Program-made: the position numbers and the translations under genes | In this document: positions 7,077 through 15,883 of the stretch, in pieces | How the letters are laid out: every line of letters starts with the position of its first letter | Position numbering within the stretch: position 1 is the stretch's first letter | Notes under the pieces: generated by a model | What the model was told of the DNA's origin: nothing | The model's database searches: none | What the model saw: only the letters and a program-made list of their open reading frames with translations | Source: a virus | Reading direction: 5' to 3' (one strand) | Virus record (IMG/VR): IMGVR_UViG_3300033153_005880 | Coordinates: 1 to 48,013 of that record | DNA length: 48,013 bases

Positions 7077-8300
7077 CTAACCGTTATTATTAAAATTATT
7101 AAAAATCATTGCTAAACGAGTACCATCATCGGCTTTTAGCTTTAATCCAGATTTACCTCTGGCTGCATAATTATCAATGATTGACTCATTTATTTTCTTC
7201 TTTTCAAGCATTGTTATTGCTTGAGTAGGTGTTATTAAATCATGCTTTTCAAAATCACATTCTAATAACGCGCCCAATGCCTTAGCTTTATCTGTATTTG
7301 TCCACTTCAAGCGAGCAATTACAGATTCCATTATCCACCCCGGTAATATCCCTCCGTTATTAATTACAGCCGTTGCTTTGGCTTCTATGGCAATTTTTCT
7401 ATATTTGACTATATCGCTAATGTAATTCAATAATGTCCATTCTGCAGCAATTGAATTATCATCCATTTCAACCGGTGAAGCAGACGTTACCACATCGACC
7501 GCATTGTAAATCGTTTGCTGTAATGCATTACAAGGATATTTAGCACTGCAATGTTTACAATGTTGTCCCGGGACGCATTGCGTACTATCACCCATTGCAT
7601 AATGAGCAGCACCTTCGATAATATTAATTTTACCCCGTAACTCAACTGCCTTTATATAAAACGTGCGTACAGGTCCCATTTCGTGAAATTTTCGAGGTTG
7701 AATAATAGTCAATTCAACTTTTAAATTTTCATCATTTGCAACATTAGGATGAAGTAATGTTGCAATAATGCCTGATGTATAAATCATCAATTGTGAATTA
7801 TAATAAGCTTCAACCGTTCCCATTCCATATTTCAAATCAAAAACATGCAAAGTATTGGTATAGCCATCATAAAACCAACAATCAGGCGTACCCCACATTT
7901 TAGGATAAATATGATCTAACATCACACTTTGTTCAACAGCCAAATGCTCTAGTTGTACGGTATCGCCTGCTTTATTGATAATAGCATCAATATACATTTG
8001 TGCAGCGTCCCACATATCTTCATCAATCATTACATTATTGTCAGGACAAACAGCACCGATAGCTTCTGATTTATCTGGAAAATCAAGCCCTTGATTGATA
8101 CACAATAACAATTGTTCAGCTAACCAGTGACAAGCGGTTCCTTCTTCTGCCGCAATATTAGGATCGTTTGGGTCAGGTGGATATTGTTTCTGTAATTCCA
8201 CAGAACCCGAACATTTCACCCATTGATAGGAACCCGATGGACGTAACGGACTAATATAATCTGGACGCAATGCATCAAAAGGGTTCTTAACAATATTCAC
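7077..8300 (-). CDS. DUF2800 family (RecB/Cas4-like) nuclease
   Basis: 407 residues with the layout of DUF2800 phage proteins: an N-terminal RLRPSGSYQWVKCSGSVELQ-like segment, EEGTACHWLAEQLL, the PD-(D/E)XK region MWGTPDCWFYDGYTNTLHVFDLKYGMG (Asp, then D-L-K), and a later cysteine cluster (QHCKHCSAKYPCNAL) that probably holds an iron-sulfur cluster with an earlier Cys, as in Cas4/AddB relatives. It probably trims DNA ends during replication or recombination with the DUF2815 protein. The start is GTG (8298-8300), overlapping the upstream TGA, with AGGAA upstream. Confidence 0.88.
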   Translation of the reverse strand: MNIVKNPFDALRPDYISPLRPSGSYQWVKCSGSVELQKQYPPDPNDPNIAAEEGTACHWLAEQLLLCINQGLDFPDKSEAIGAVCPDNNVMIDEDMWDAAQMYIDAIINKAGDTVQLEHLAVEQSVMLDHIYPKMWGTPDCWFYDGYTNTLHVFDLKYGMGTVEAYYNSQLMIYTSGIIATLLHPNVANDENLKVELTIIQPRKFHEMGPVRTFYIKAVELRGKINIIEGAAHYAMGDSTQCVPGQHCKHCSAKYPCNALQQTIYNAVDVVTSASPVEMDDNSIAAEWTLLNYISDIVKYRKIAIEAKATAVINNGGILPGWIMESVIARLKWTNTDKAKALGALLECDFEKHDLITPTQAITMLEKKKINESIIDNYAARGKSGLKLKADDGTRLAMIFNNFNNNG

Positions 8301-9001
8301 GATAATAATTCCTGATGAAACGTTGGGATTTTTTCAGGAGCAGCATTAACCCCATTGATTCCACCTTCTATTCCCAGTTTTTCACAAATTTCATTAATTC
8401 TAACAACAGGAACCTGCTTTTCAATAACCACATTCATTAAATCAGCAAATGTGGTGACTAATGTGGTTGTATTATCGGTCACATTGGTAATTGGTGGAAT
8501 TATCGTATCGACCCCCGTATCAGTAGGTGTATCTATGGGTATTGGAGGGTTGGTAAGTTCAGTTTTTACTTGGGTAATGTAATCTTCCCACGCTTGTTCT
8601 GTGAATTTTTCTTTATTACGTCTAAAAATTTTCCAGACACCTTTGACCGTTTTGGTTTTAGTAGTCGCATGAATACGCTTATCCCAAGGAATACCCTCTG
8701 CATCTACCTCTACGTCCGATTCCTGTATAACGCTGTCTTCCATCATACCTAAATTAGATGCAAGATCTGCATTTGTTATTGGTGGTACAATATCAGATGG
8801 TGGTGGTGGAATAAGATCGGCGATAGGTGTTGCTTCACTATCCGGAAACATTGTGTCTTTCGCTGGTTTATAGTCTTCTAACGTGTGAGTAGATACAGGT
8901 TCATCTACGGTATTGGTGCGTGAATAATCAAGTAATGCTTGTCCGAATATACTTGCGGCTCGATTATCATCTGCAGGGAACTCGATTTTGATTTTACTCA
9001 T
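8297..9001 (-). CDS. hypothetical replication-operon protein, 234 aa
   Basis: Starts MSKIKIEFPADDNRAASIFGQALLDY, a strand-helix opening, then a long low-complexity Pro/Asp/Thr-rich linker. The middle holds GIPWDKRIHATTKTKTVKGVWKIFRRN and a helix, then another Thr/Ile/Pro linker and a final helical part. The segment WDxRIHxxTKxKxxxGxW is a motif I associate with phage proteins encoded beside DUF2815/DUF2800 genes, where the product may link replication proteins. GAGGAAGATCACAATG supports this ATG over one seven codons upstream. It overlaps the RHH regulator gene by eight bases. Confidence 0.7.
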   Translation of the reverse strand: MSKIKIEFPADDNRAASIFGQALLDYSRTNTVDEPVSTHTLEDYKPAKDTMFPDSEATPIADLIPPPPSDIVPPITNADLASNLGMMEDSVIQESDVEVDAEGIPWDKRIHATTKTKTVKGVWKIFRRNKEKFTEQAWEDYITQVKTELTNPPIPIDTPTDTGVDTIIPPITNVTDNTTTLVTTFADLMNVVIEKQVPVVRINEICEKLGIEGGINGVNAAPEKIPTFHQELLS

Positions 9002-9146
9002 TGTGATCTTCCTCTTCTTCAATGTTATGTAAATAATCTTTAAGTACCAATACTAAATAGTTACTCAATGACCGCTCTTGTTTCTTTGCTAACTCCGATA
9101 GCTTGATTTTCATTTCATCAGGCATTCGGATATTTATACTATCCAT
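8994..9146 (-). CDS. Arc/CopG-type ribbon-helix-helix regulator, 50 aa
   Basis: The sequence MDSINIRMPDEMKIKLSELAKKQERSLSNYLVLVLKDYL is a clear RHH DNA-binding domain: strand (SINIRMP), helix, a turn with RSLSNY, second helix, then an acidic tail. RHH proteins bind as dimers to short inverted repeats through the strand. It is the first gene of the leftward replication operon, directly below the divergent promoter region, so autorepression of both promoters is likely. CGGAGATTGAAATG is the ribosome site. The gene is shorter than common ORF cut-offs. Confidence 0.85.
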   Translation of the reverse strand: MDSINIRMPDEMKIKLSELAKKQERSLSNYLVLVLKDYLHNIEEEEDHNE

Positions 9147-9182
9147 TTCAATCTCCGTTATAATCATTGTGTTCAGTTGCGT

Positions 9183-9211
9183 AAGTTACCCCACTCTGAC
9201 CAACTTGTCAA
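9183..9211 (-). promoter_or_regulatory. sigma70-type promoter for the leftward replication operon
   Basis: On the minus strand a perfect -35 TTGACA (9206-9211) is followed after 17 bases by TAACTT (9183-9188), which keeps the key TA...T of a -10 box. It sits 37 bases upstream of the RHH gene. The -35 box overlaps an inverted repeat TTGT-CA-ACAA (9205-9214) that could be an operator. Confidence 0.65.
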
Positions 9212-9219
9212 CAAATATA

Positions 9220-9247
9220 TTGCATTTAATCACAATTGGAGTATTAT
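9220..9247 (+). promoter_or_regulatory. candidate promoter for the rightward helicase operon
   Basis: TTGCAT (9220-9225), a 16-base spacer and TATTAT (9242-9247) form a reasonable sigma70 promoter 34 bases upstream of the helicase ATG. It is back-to-back with the leftward promoter, within about 30 bases, so one repressor bound between them could control both operons. Confidence 0.5.
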
Positions 9248-9280
9248 GACTACAAATATTAATATAGGAGAGTTACTGGT

Positions 9281-10996
9281 ATGAAATTAAGACCGTATCA
9301 ACAAGAGTCAGTCGATGATATACATGATGCCTGGGCTAAAGGTATCAATAATGTATGCTTAGTTACTCCAACAGGTGGTGGTAAGAGTGTGGTTATTAGT
9401 GATATCGTTCTATATCATAAAGGTGGCTGTGTCGTAATTGCTCATCGTCAAGAATTGGTGTCGCAAATGAGCCTGCATTTAGCAAGAGAAGGTATTTATC
9501 ATAATATTATCGGTAGTATTAAAGTTATAAAAATAATAAGAAATCTTCATTTAAAGCAATATGGTAAATCATTTTATACGCCTTCTTCAAATACGGCAGT
9601 AGCTGGGGTTGATACTATTATTAGGCGAGGTGAGCAGCTTAGGCGATTTTTACCGACAGTTACATTATGGGTTATAGATGAAGCTCATCACCATCAAGGC
9701 GGAAGCGGAGATACTGATAGAGATAATAAATGGGGCAAAGCCATTAGGATGTTTACTCATCCTAATGTTAAAGGATTGGGAACAACTGCCACACCAGGGA
9801 GATTAGATGGTAAAGGATTAGGTAGGCATTCTGACGGCTGTATGGATGTTATCATAGAAGGTCCTAAAATGCGTTGGTTAATAGATAACGATTATCTCTG
9901 TGATTATAAGATATTCGCGCCAGTTAGTGATATTCATTTAGAAAACTGTAAAGTATCCAAAACAACAGGAGAATATACACCCAGTTCTGTAGATGAAGAA
10001 ATAAAAAAGTCCAGTCTTATTGTACATGATAAAAGTACTCAGGTAGGTGACGTTGTTCAACATTATTTAAAGATAGCCAAAGGTAAACTGACCATAATGT
10101 TCGTGCATTCCATGGATGCGGGGTATGATTTGGAGGCTCAATTTAATAATATGGGTATTACTGCAAAATTGGTTAACGCAAAAACGCCTGATGATGAAAG
10201 AGCAAGTATTATCGATCAATTCGCACGTAAAGAATTAATGATTATGATAAATGTGGCTTTATTTGATGAGGGTTTCGATGCTCCGGCAATTGAGGTGGTA
10301 ATGGATGTTAGCCCTACTCAAAGTTTTAATCGTTTTTCTCAGCGATTTGGAAGAATGTTACGATTATTAAAGGGTAAATCACACGGTATTTATATAGACT
10401 GCGTAAGCAACATTGTTAAACACGGACTGCCTGACAGAGATGATATTACCTGGACGCTTGATAGAAAAACTAAACGTTCCAGCGGCGTTAGTGATACGAT
10501 AGGAATTAAAGTTTGCCCTATGTGTTCGTTTGTTTATTCAAAATTATTAAAAGAGTGCCCTGATTGTGGTCATATCGTTATTCCCAGTAATCGCTCCAGC
10601 ATAGAAGAAGTGGAGGGAGAATTATCGGAATTAACAGATGAGATGCTGGCTGAAATGAGAGGAAAGGTTGCCCTTACTGATAGAGATACCAATGAGCAAG
10701 TGATGGAATATAGCCAGGGACTTCACGGAGCCATTAAAGATATTCATAGGCGGCACCATGAAAAATTATTTAGGGAAAAGGTTGAAGGTGATAAGAAATT
10801 ACAAACAGAGCTTAGACGACATATGGCATATTATGGCGGTATATATCGGGGTCAAGGTAAGTCAGATAGTGATATTCACAGGCGGTTCTATTTAACCTAT
10901 AATATTGATTGGTTGACCGCCATGACGTTAAGTGGTGATGAATGTCGGTCGATGATTGAAAGGTTAGCTGTTGTTACGGAGTTGGAGGTATTATGA
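9281..10996 (+). CDS. superfamily II DEAD/DEAH-box helicase
   Basis: 571 residues. Motifs in order: RPYQQESVDDI (Q-motif-like), Walker A TPTGGGKS, Walker B DEAHH, motif III region TTATPGR, and a C-terminal helicase half with FDEGFDAPAIEVV and QRFGRMLR (motif VI). A zinc ribbon follows (CPMCSFVYSKLLKECPDCGH), then a helical tail. This is the SSL2/RecQ-like helicase that usually sits beside VRR-NUC and VapE genes in phage replication modules and probably unwinds DNA at forks or recombination intermediates. ATAGGAGAGTTACTGGTATG gives the start. It overlaps the VRR-NUC gene by four bases. Confidence 0.93.
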   Translation: MKLRPYQQESVDDIHDAWAKGINNVCLVTPTGGGKSVVISDIVLYHKGGCVVIAHRQELVSQMSLHLAREGIYHNIIGSIKVIKIIRNLHLKQYGKSFYTPSSNTAVAGVDTIIRRGEQLRRFLPTVTLWVIDEAHHHQGGSGDTDRDNKWGKAIRMFTHPNVKGLGTTATPGRLDGKGLGRHSDGCMDVIIEGPKMRWLIDNDYLCDYKIFAPVSDIHLENCKVSKTTGEYTPSSVDEEIKKSSLIVHDKSTQVGDVVQHYLKIAKGKLTIMFVHSMDAGYDLEAQFNNMGITAKLVNAKTPDDERASIIDQFARKELMIMINVALFDEGFDAPAIEVVMDVSPTQSFNRFSQRFGRMLRLLKGKSHGIYIDCVSNIVKHGLPDRDDITWTLDRKTKRSSGVSDTIGIKVCPMCSFVYSKLLKECPDCGHIVIPSNRSSIEEVEGELSELTDEMLAEMRGKVALTDRDTNEQVMEYSQGLHGAIKDIHRRHHEKLFREKVEGDKKLQTELRRHMAYYGGIYRGQGKSDSDIHRRFYLTYNIDWLTAMTLSGDECRSMIERLAVVTELEVL

Positions 10997-11349
10997 GCAA
11001 TAGTGAAGCGAGGATTCAAGAGGAAGTGATGTTGCGGGTGAGTGAAATGGGTCATCGAATTTGGCGAAATAATAATGGGGCAGCAATTGATGATAAAGGA
11101 CGACATATTCGTTACGGTTTGTGCAATCAAAGTAGTCAGGTGAATGCTAATCTGAAATCAAGCGATTTAATCGGTATTGAACGTGGAACAGGACGAATGA
11201 TAAGCATTGAATGTAAACGTGAGAGTTGGAAGTACAGCGGAACAGATAGAGAAGTCGCTCAAAAACGCTGGATTGATTTAATATTACAAAAAGGTGGCAT
11301 TGCCGGATTTGTTAATGACGTATCACAAGTTGAGGAGTTGTTTAGATGA
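10993..11349 (+). CDS. VRR-NUC domain nuclease, 118 aa
   Basis: A stand-alone virus-type replication-repair nuclease of the usual size. It has the early EARIQEEVMLRV helix, RNNNGA, the catalytic region SSDLIGIERGTGRMISIECKRE (PD-(D/E)XK core: Asp, then E-x-K) and the downstream QKRWIDLILQKGGIAGFV that is typical of this family. Such enzymes cut branched DNA. It overlaps both neighbours by four bases (ATGA), so helicase, nuclease and methyltransferase are translated as one coupled unit. Confidence 0.92.
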   Translation: MSNSEARIQEEVMLRVSEMGHRIWRNNNGAAIDDKGRHIRYGLCNQSSQVNANLKSSDLIGIERGTGRMISIECKRESWKYSGTDREVAQKRWIDLILQKGGIAGFVNDVSQVEELFR

Positions 11350-12677
11350 TTAGTTTAATGAACGGTGATTGCTTAGAATTAATGAAATACATTCCTGATG
11401 GGAGTGTGGATGCTGTGATTTGTGATCCTCCATATGGTTTAGGAAAAGAACCTGATCCGTTTAAAATGTTACAGGCGTGGATAACAGACGATCATTACGA
11501 GCATAAAGCCAAACGAGGTTTTATGGGAAAAGAATGGGATTCATTTGTACCTCAACCTGCAGTGTGGAAAGAATGTTTAAGGGTGTTGAAGCCAGGAGGG
11601 CATTTAATTTCTTTCTTTGGAACCCGTACTTATGATATTGGAACTTTAGCTGTAAGATTAGCAGGATTTGAAATTCGAGATCAGATAGGATGGTTGTATG
11701 GATCGGGATTTCCTAAAAGTTTGAACATAAGTAAAGCTATTGATAAGTTACACGGTGCAGAGCGCGAGGTGGTTGGAATTAAGATTAACGCTGATGGATC
11801 TAAATCAAGATTTACTAATAATGGTGATGATATAAGTGGTATGAAAGATGGTGGTAATTTAGAAACTCTACCATCAACAGATAAAGCTAAACAGTACGAC
11901 GGATGGGGAACCGCGTTGAAACCAGCATTTGAACCTATTGTAATGGCTAGAAAACCTTTATCTGAGAAAACAGTCGCTAAAAACGTACTCAAGTGGGGAA
12001 CGGGTGGTATAAACATAGATGATTGTCGTGTGAGTGGCGAAGGATACTCTAAGGGAGGTAAAAATAAAAGTGTAGCGTTCGGTTCGGACTTAGAAAAACA
12101 AGAAAGATGTGACGGATCTAAAGGAAGATTCCCAGCTAATATTATACATGACGGCAGTGACGAGGTTGAGTCTGTATTTCCAGACAGTAAGGGACAACAG
12201 GGTGCGTTGAAAAATCATTCAAAAACCAGACAATCACCAAACGGTGTGTTTGGTACGTTGCCACCTGCAAAAGATTGTGAGCCTCGTAATGATTCGTCTA
12301 CATCAGCGTCACGATTCTTTTATTGTACCAAGACATCTAAGAAAGATAGAAATGAAGGGTTAGAAGATTTTAAAATCACTTCTTCGGTTGAGATGGTTAA
12401 CCGAAAAGAAGGTTCTGCGGGCAAAGATAACCCGAGAGCCGGTGCAGGTAGGTCATCAGGTAATCAAAATAATCATCCAACAGTTAAACCGACTGAATTG
12501 ATGAAATACCTATGTAAATTAGTTACGCCTAAGAATGGAACAATACTCGATCCATTTATGGGTTCAGGTTCAACAGGTAAAGCAGCAGTACAGGAAGGTT
12601 TTAATTTTATTGGTATTGAATTGGATAAGGATTACTTTAAGATAGCTGAGAGCAGAATTGACGAAATATTAAAATAA
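11346..12677 (+). CDS. site-specific DNA methyltransferase (DPPY type, beta-like order)
   Basis: 443 residues. Motif IV DPPYG is at about residue 27 and the SAM-binding motif I DPFMGSGSTG is near the C-terminus, the order of beta-class amino-methyltransferases; DPPY favours N6-adenine, though N4-cytosine cannot be excluded. Between them lie GKEWDSF, RVLKPGGHLISFFGTRT and a large insertion with YCTKTSKKDRNEGL and HPTVKPTELMKYL. It may protect phage DNA from host restriction or mark origin DNA. No cognate restriction enzyme is seen. ATGA overlap with the VRR-NUC gene. Recognition sequence unknown. Confidence 0.92.
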   Translation: MISLMNGDCLELMKYIPDGSVDAVICDPPYGLGKEPDPFKMLQAWITDDHYEHKAKRGFMGKEWDSFVPQPAVWKECLRVLKPGGHLISFFGTRTYDIGTLAVRLAGFEIRDQIGWLYGSGFPKSLNISKAIDKLHGAEREVVGIKINADGSKSRFTNNGDDISGMKDGGNLETLPSTDKAKQYDGWGTALKPAFEPIVMARKPLSEKTVAKNVLKWGTGGINIDDCRVSGEGYSKGGKNKSVAFGSDLEKQERCDGSKGRFPANIIHDGSDEVESVFPDSKGQQGALKNHSKTRQSPNGVFGTLPPAKDCEPRNDSSTSASRFFYCTKTSKKDRNEGLEDFKITSSVEMVNRKEGSAGKDNPRAGAGRSSGNQNNHPTVKPTELMKYLCKLVTPKNGTILDPFMGSGSTGKAAVQEGFNFIGIELDKDYFKIAESRIDEILK

Positions 12678-12712
12678 GCATATTATTACACATACATATT
12701 CGATAAAACGAA

Positions 12713-12744
12713 AAGCCGGTCGAGTTGGGATACTTAGCCGGCTT
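12713..12744 (+). terminator. stem-loop after the methyltransferase gene
   Basis: AAGCCGG and CCGGCTT form a 7-bp GC-rich stem around an 18-nt loop, 35 bases past the methyltransferase stop. No T run follows, so it is at most a weak terminator; it may instead attenuate or stabilise the mRNA ahead of the primase-helicase gene. Confidence 0.4.
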
Positions 12745-12782
12745 ATCTAATTAACCTAAACTCTGGAAGAAGAGGTAAATCT

Positions 12783-12869
12783 ATGAAGAATTATACGTTA
12801 GGCATTTATGCCTGTCAAACTACAATCTATACTCTCTTTCACCTACTGATTGAAGGTGAAATCCTATGA
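12783..12869 (+). CDS. 28-residue leader ORF coupled to the primase-helicase gene
   Basis: A short ORF beginning MKNYTLGIYACQTT and ending LLIEGEIL. AAGAAGAGG lies nine bases upstream of its ATG, and its TGA overlaps the ATG of the VapE-type gene (ATGA). The downstream gene also has GAAGGTGAAATCCT before its ATG, inside this ORF. It is hydrophobic in the middle. It may be a leader peptide that couples translation of the replicative helicase; protein function itself is unknown. Confidence 0.5.
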   Translation: MKNYTLGIYACQTTIYTLFHLLIEGEIL

Positions 12870-15316
12870 TACAATTTAGTTTATTCACACACGATTACGA
12901 AACTGGTAAACATTTTGATATCGATCAGAGCGATTCTACCGGAACCACATTAATTAATACTACTGCTGGCAGCATTAAAACGGCCCTGGTTGAAAAAATA
13001 AGTATTAATCACATCGAAGAACTCAAACAAATTATAGATGATGCCAGTGGGAGACAACATTTAACCATGGGGATCAGTGAACACGATACCGTAGGTGCAT
13101 CCTATGACGGTAAAATCGAAGGCAGTATTGCTCGTAATGATAAGTGCTTAAAGCCGCCCAATAGCGGTAATGCTTCATTGATGTGTGTTGATAGTGATGA
13201 TGTTGATGAGAGCGTTAGGGAGCAGTTACTTAATGCTGTGATAGGGTTGGGTTCATATGCTTGTGTTCAAACCACCAGTAGTAGCAGTAATATTTATCAC
13301 GATAACGGCTATGTTTACAGAGGTGTTAGTGGCCTGCATACTTTCTTTGCTGTTAAAGAAGGTAAAGATATTAAGAGAGCGTTGAGTGTTTTTCATAAAC
13401 GATTAATTATGGCAGGGTATGGTAACCATAAGATAAGTGGCGTGGGTGGTTTCTTGGAGCGGTCGGCAGTTGATAAGATGATGTCAGGTGCTAGTCAGCC
13501 TATTTATATGAAGGCGAATTTAGGGGATGGTCTGGTACAACGTAAGTCAGTTAAATACATCGATGGGGATATGGATATCATTGATACCCGAAAAGTATTT
13601 AAAAATTTAACACCGTATGAAAATGAATTGTATCAATCTATGGTGGATGGTGCTAAACAGAGTATGCAGGTTGAAATGGACCGTATTCGATGTGAATGGG
13701 AAGCTAAACAACCCAGCAAATCAACTGCCATGAGTGCGGTAAATGATAATGTGTTGATGGGTGATTTCATTATCGAAGCTAAGAGCGGTGCGGTGAATGT
13801 GGGCGATATACTTATGGCTCCTGAAAAATACCACGGTATGACCTGTCGTGACCCGATTGAACCAGAATACGGAAGTCATACCGTGGCTAAAATATTCTGT
13901 GATCAAAATATACCCGTCATTCACAGTAATGCTCATGGTGGTTGTAATTATAGAATGATGGATTTGTCCCGTATCGGCCTGGGTGAAGGGCGAATAAGTG
14001 TTGATGAGGTTAAGCAGTCTATCAATGGTGTTAATAGCGGTAATGAGATAATGATAATACCGCCGGTGGTTGGAGATGGTGTTGCGGTGGATACTGATAT
14101 TTATGTTCCTACTGCTAAATATGATATTCACGAAGGGATGGGGGAGTTAGAATGGAATGCTACTCATTTGAGTAATAGCGGTAAACCTTTTGCCACATTG
14201 TTTAATTTCAAACGAATGATGGATTTATACGGAATTTCTATATCTTATGACGTGATTAAAAAAGAAACCCGTATATTGGGTCAAAATATGGGTCTTGAAG
14301 GTGATATCAAAGATAATGCCAATCACGCTATCTTATATAATCTATGTCAACTTAATAAAATTGATACGGGATGCATTGACCAATATATTAATCAATTAAT
14401 GTTTCATAATCAAATTAACCCGGTAACAAATTGGGTAGGTAGTGTCGCGTGGGACGGTAAGGATAGGCTGAAGGAATTATTTAATACTCTGGACAGTGAG
14501 AGTGTCGGGGGTATTGACTATATGCTGTTTCGTAAGTGGTTTATGGGCGCATTGAGATTGGCTAAAGGTGAGATAAATAAATTTGAACACGTATTGATAT
14601 TTCAAGCATCTGAAGGGGGCGAAGGTAAAACTCGATGGTTTAATAAATTATGCCCCAGTGAATTGCAAATTGATGGAATGATACTGGATGTGGATAATAA
14701 AGATAAAGTAAAAGATTGTATCTCGCATTGGATTGTGGAGTTGGGAGAACTGGATAGCACATTTAAAAAAGATATTAAGAATTTGATGTCATTTTTAAGC
14801 ATGAGTAAAGATAATATTCGACTGGCCTACGGTAGACATGCAAATTCTTATCGTCGGAGGACTAGTTTCTTTGCGACTGTGAATAATGATTTGTTCCTGG
14901 TGGATGATTCAGGAGAACGTCGTTTTTGGCCCATTAAGGTAGGTAATGTAGACTACACGCATACGATTGATATGCAACAAGTGTGGGCGCAAGTTGATAC
15001 AATGACCGAAAATGAGTGGCTTAATCGGGAAGAAAATCAATTACTGATAGAAAACAATAAACAATTCAAAGCAACCAATCCTATCTATGAAATATTAGAA
15101 ACCTATTTTGAAAGAGATATCGTATCAAATGACACTGTGATAATTAATGCCACCGGAATATTAAAGAAAGCAGGTGTATTGCATCCTAATAGATCGCAAT
15201 TAGTAAGCTGTGCTTCCTGGTTAAAATCCCACCATTATAATCACGTTGATACTCATATTAATGGTAAAAAAATGAAAGGTTTTATAATTCCTAAGTTCAA
15301 TGAGATGTTTCTATAA
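12866..15316 (+). CDS. primase (PrimPol-like) fused to VapE-type helicase
   Basis: 816 residues. The N-terminal about 280 residues look like an archaeo-eukaryotic-type primase: MCVDSDDVDE (DxD-type motif I), then SGLHTFFAV (motif II His) and a basic region. The C-terminal half is a virulence-associated-E type AAA+ helicase: VAWDGKDRL, Walker A-like EGGEGKTRWF, ELGELDSTFKKDIKNL (Walker B region), and the typical RLAYGR-RRTSFFATVNNDLFLVDDSGERRFWPI. It probably both primes and unwinds at the phage origin. The adjacent 3' non-coding region full of repeats supports this. The last four codons form the first unit of a tandem repeat. Confidence 0.9.
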   Translation: MIQFSLFTHDYETGKHFDIDQSDSTGTTLINTTAGSIKTALVEKISINHIEELKQIIDDASGRQHLTMGISEHDTVGASYDGKIEGSIARNDKCLKPPNSGNASLMCVDSDDVDESVREQLLNAVIGLGSYACVQTTSSSSNIYHDNGYVYRGVSGLHTFFAVKEGKDIKRALSVFHKRLIMAGYGNHKISGVGGFLERSAVDKMMSGASQPIYMKANLGDGLVQRKSVKYIDGDMDIIDTRKVFKNLTPYENELYQSMVDGAKQSMQVEMDRIRCEWEAKQPSKSTAMSAVNDNVLMGDFIIEAKSGAVNVGDILMAPEKYHGMTCRDPIEPEYGSHTVAKIFCDQNIPVIHSNAHGGCNYRMMDLSRIGLGEGRISVDEVKQSINGVNSGNEIMIIPPVVGDGVAVDTDIYVPTAKYDIHEGMGELEWNATHLSNSGKPFATLFNFKRMMDLYGISISYDVIKKETRILGQNMGLEGDIKDNANHAILYNLCQLNKIDTGCIDQYINQLMFHNQINPVTNWVGSVAWDGKDRLKELFNTLDSESVGGIDYMLFRKWFMGALRLAKGEINKFEHVLIFQASEGGEGKTRWFNKLCPSELQIDGMILDVDNKDKVKDCISHWIVELGELDSTFKKDIKNLMSFLSMSKDNIRLAYGRHANSYRRRTSFFATVNNDLFLVDDSGERRFWPIKVGNVDYTHTIDMQQVWAQVDTMTENEWLNREENQLLIENNKQFKATNPIYEILETYFERDIVSNDTVIINATGILKKAGVLHPNRSQLVSCASWLKSHHYNHVDTHINGKKMKGFIIPKFNEMFL

Positions 15317-15427
15317 TTAAATTCATGTTTCTATAATTAAATTCATGTTTCTATAATTAAATTCATGTTTCTATAATTAAATTCATGTTTCTATAATTAT
15401 AATAGTCGTTTCTATAATTAAATTCAT
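15305..15427 (+). repeat. 20-bp tandem repeat at the end of the primase-helicase gene
   Basis: The unit ATGTTTCTATAATTAAATTC occurs four times head to tail (15305, 15325, 15345, 15365), then once with a diverged end (15385) and once more from about 15406. The first copy holds the last codons and stop (M F L stop) of the upstream gene, so every copy re-creates ATG TTT CTA TAA. The core CTATAATTA recurs at least nine more times, in both orientations, up to position 15710. Confidence 0.9.
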
Positions 15428-15517
15428 GTTAGTGACCACTAACTTTTGAATTTATAATTATAGAATGCCTTATAATTGAATCCTATAATTACCATTCTAT
15501 AATTATCATTCTATAAT

Positions 15518-15883
15518 CAGCCCCCTGACTATGCCTTAGCCCCCTGACTGCCCCCTGAGAATTATAGAGTCAAGGGGCAGCTGAATCTGTTACTGTGTAT
15601 GCCTTATAGTACTATAGTCCCCTAACCCCTTATATATATATATAAAGACTTTAAGTAAGAGAATAGTACTCTATAATTATGGTAATTATAGTTATAGAAT
15701 TATAGAGTATAAAATATATAGTACTATAAGAGAAAGCATTTTAATAGGGGGCAAAGGGGTTATTGTTTAAAATCAATAACTTAAGACGGATTTAGTCAGG
15801 GGGCAGTCAGGGGGCAGTCAGGGGGCAGCTGGTATTTTTCTTATTTATCAATGAGTTAGAGCAGATTAGTCAGGGGGCAGCGG
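15518..15883. repeat. inverted clusters of the AGTCAGGGGGC motif
   Basis: On the left, three copies of CCCCCTGA (within 15518-15558) read on the plus strand. On the right, AGTCAGGGGGC is repeated three times in tandem (11-bp unit, 15794-15826) and once more at about 15868. A variant AGTCAAGGGGCAG is at 15569. The two blocks are mirror images around the AT-rich centre. The G5 runs could also form a G-quadruplex. Confidence 0.8.
15603..15730. repeat. long-range inverted repeat around an AT-rich centre
   Basis: CTTATAGTACTATA at 15603-15616 is the exact reverse complement of TATAGTACTATAAG at 15717-15730; each also contains the palindrome TATAGTACTATA. Between them are the TATATA tract and palindromic ATAATTATxxTAATTAT sequence. 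This could extrude a cruciform or bind a dimeric initiator. Confidence 0.75.

Noticed and set aside
13721-14131. 136-codon minus-strand ORF inside the primase-helicase gene
   Set aside because: Antisense shadow rich in Ile, Ser and His without a ribosome site; the plus-strand gene is fully supported by motifs.
15518-15883. CRISPR array
   Set aside because: The short G/C-run repeats are 11-13 bp with irregular or no spacers and no cas genes; they are better read as iterons or protein sites.
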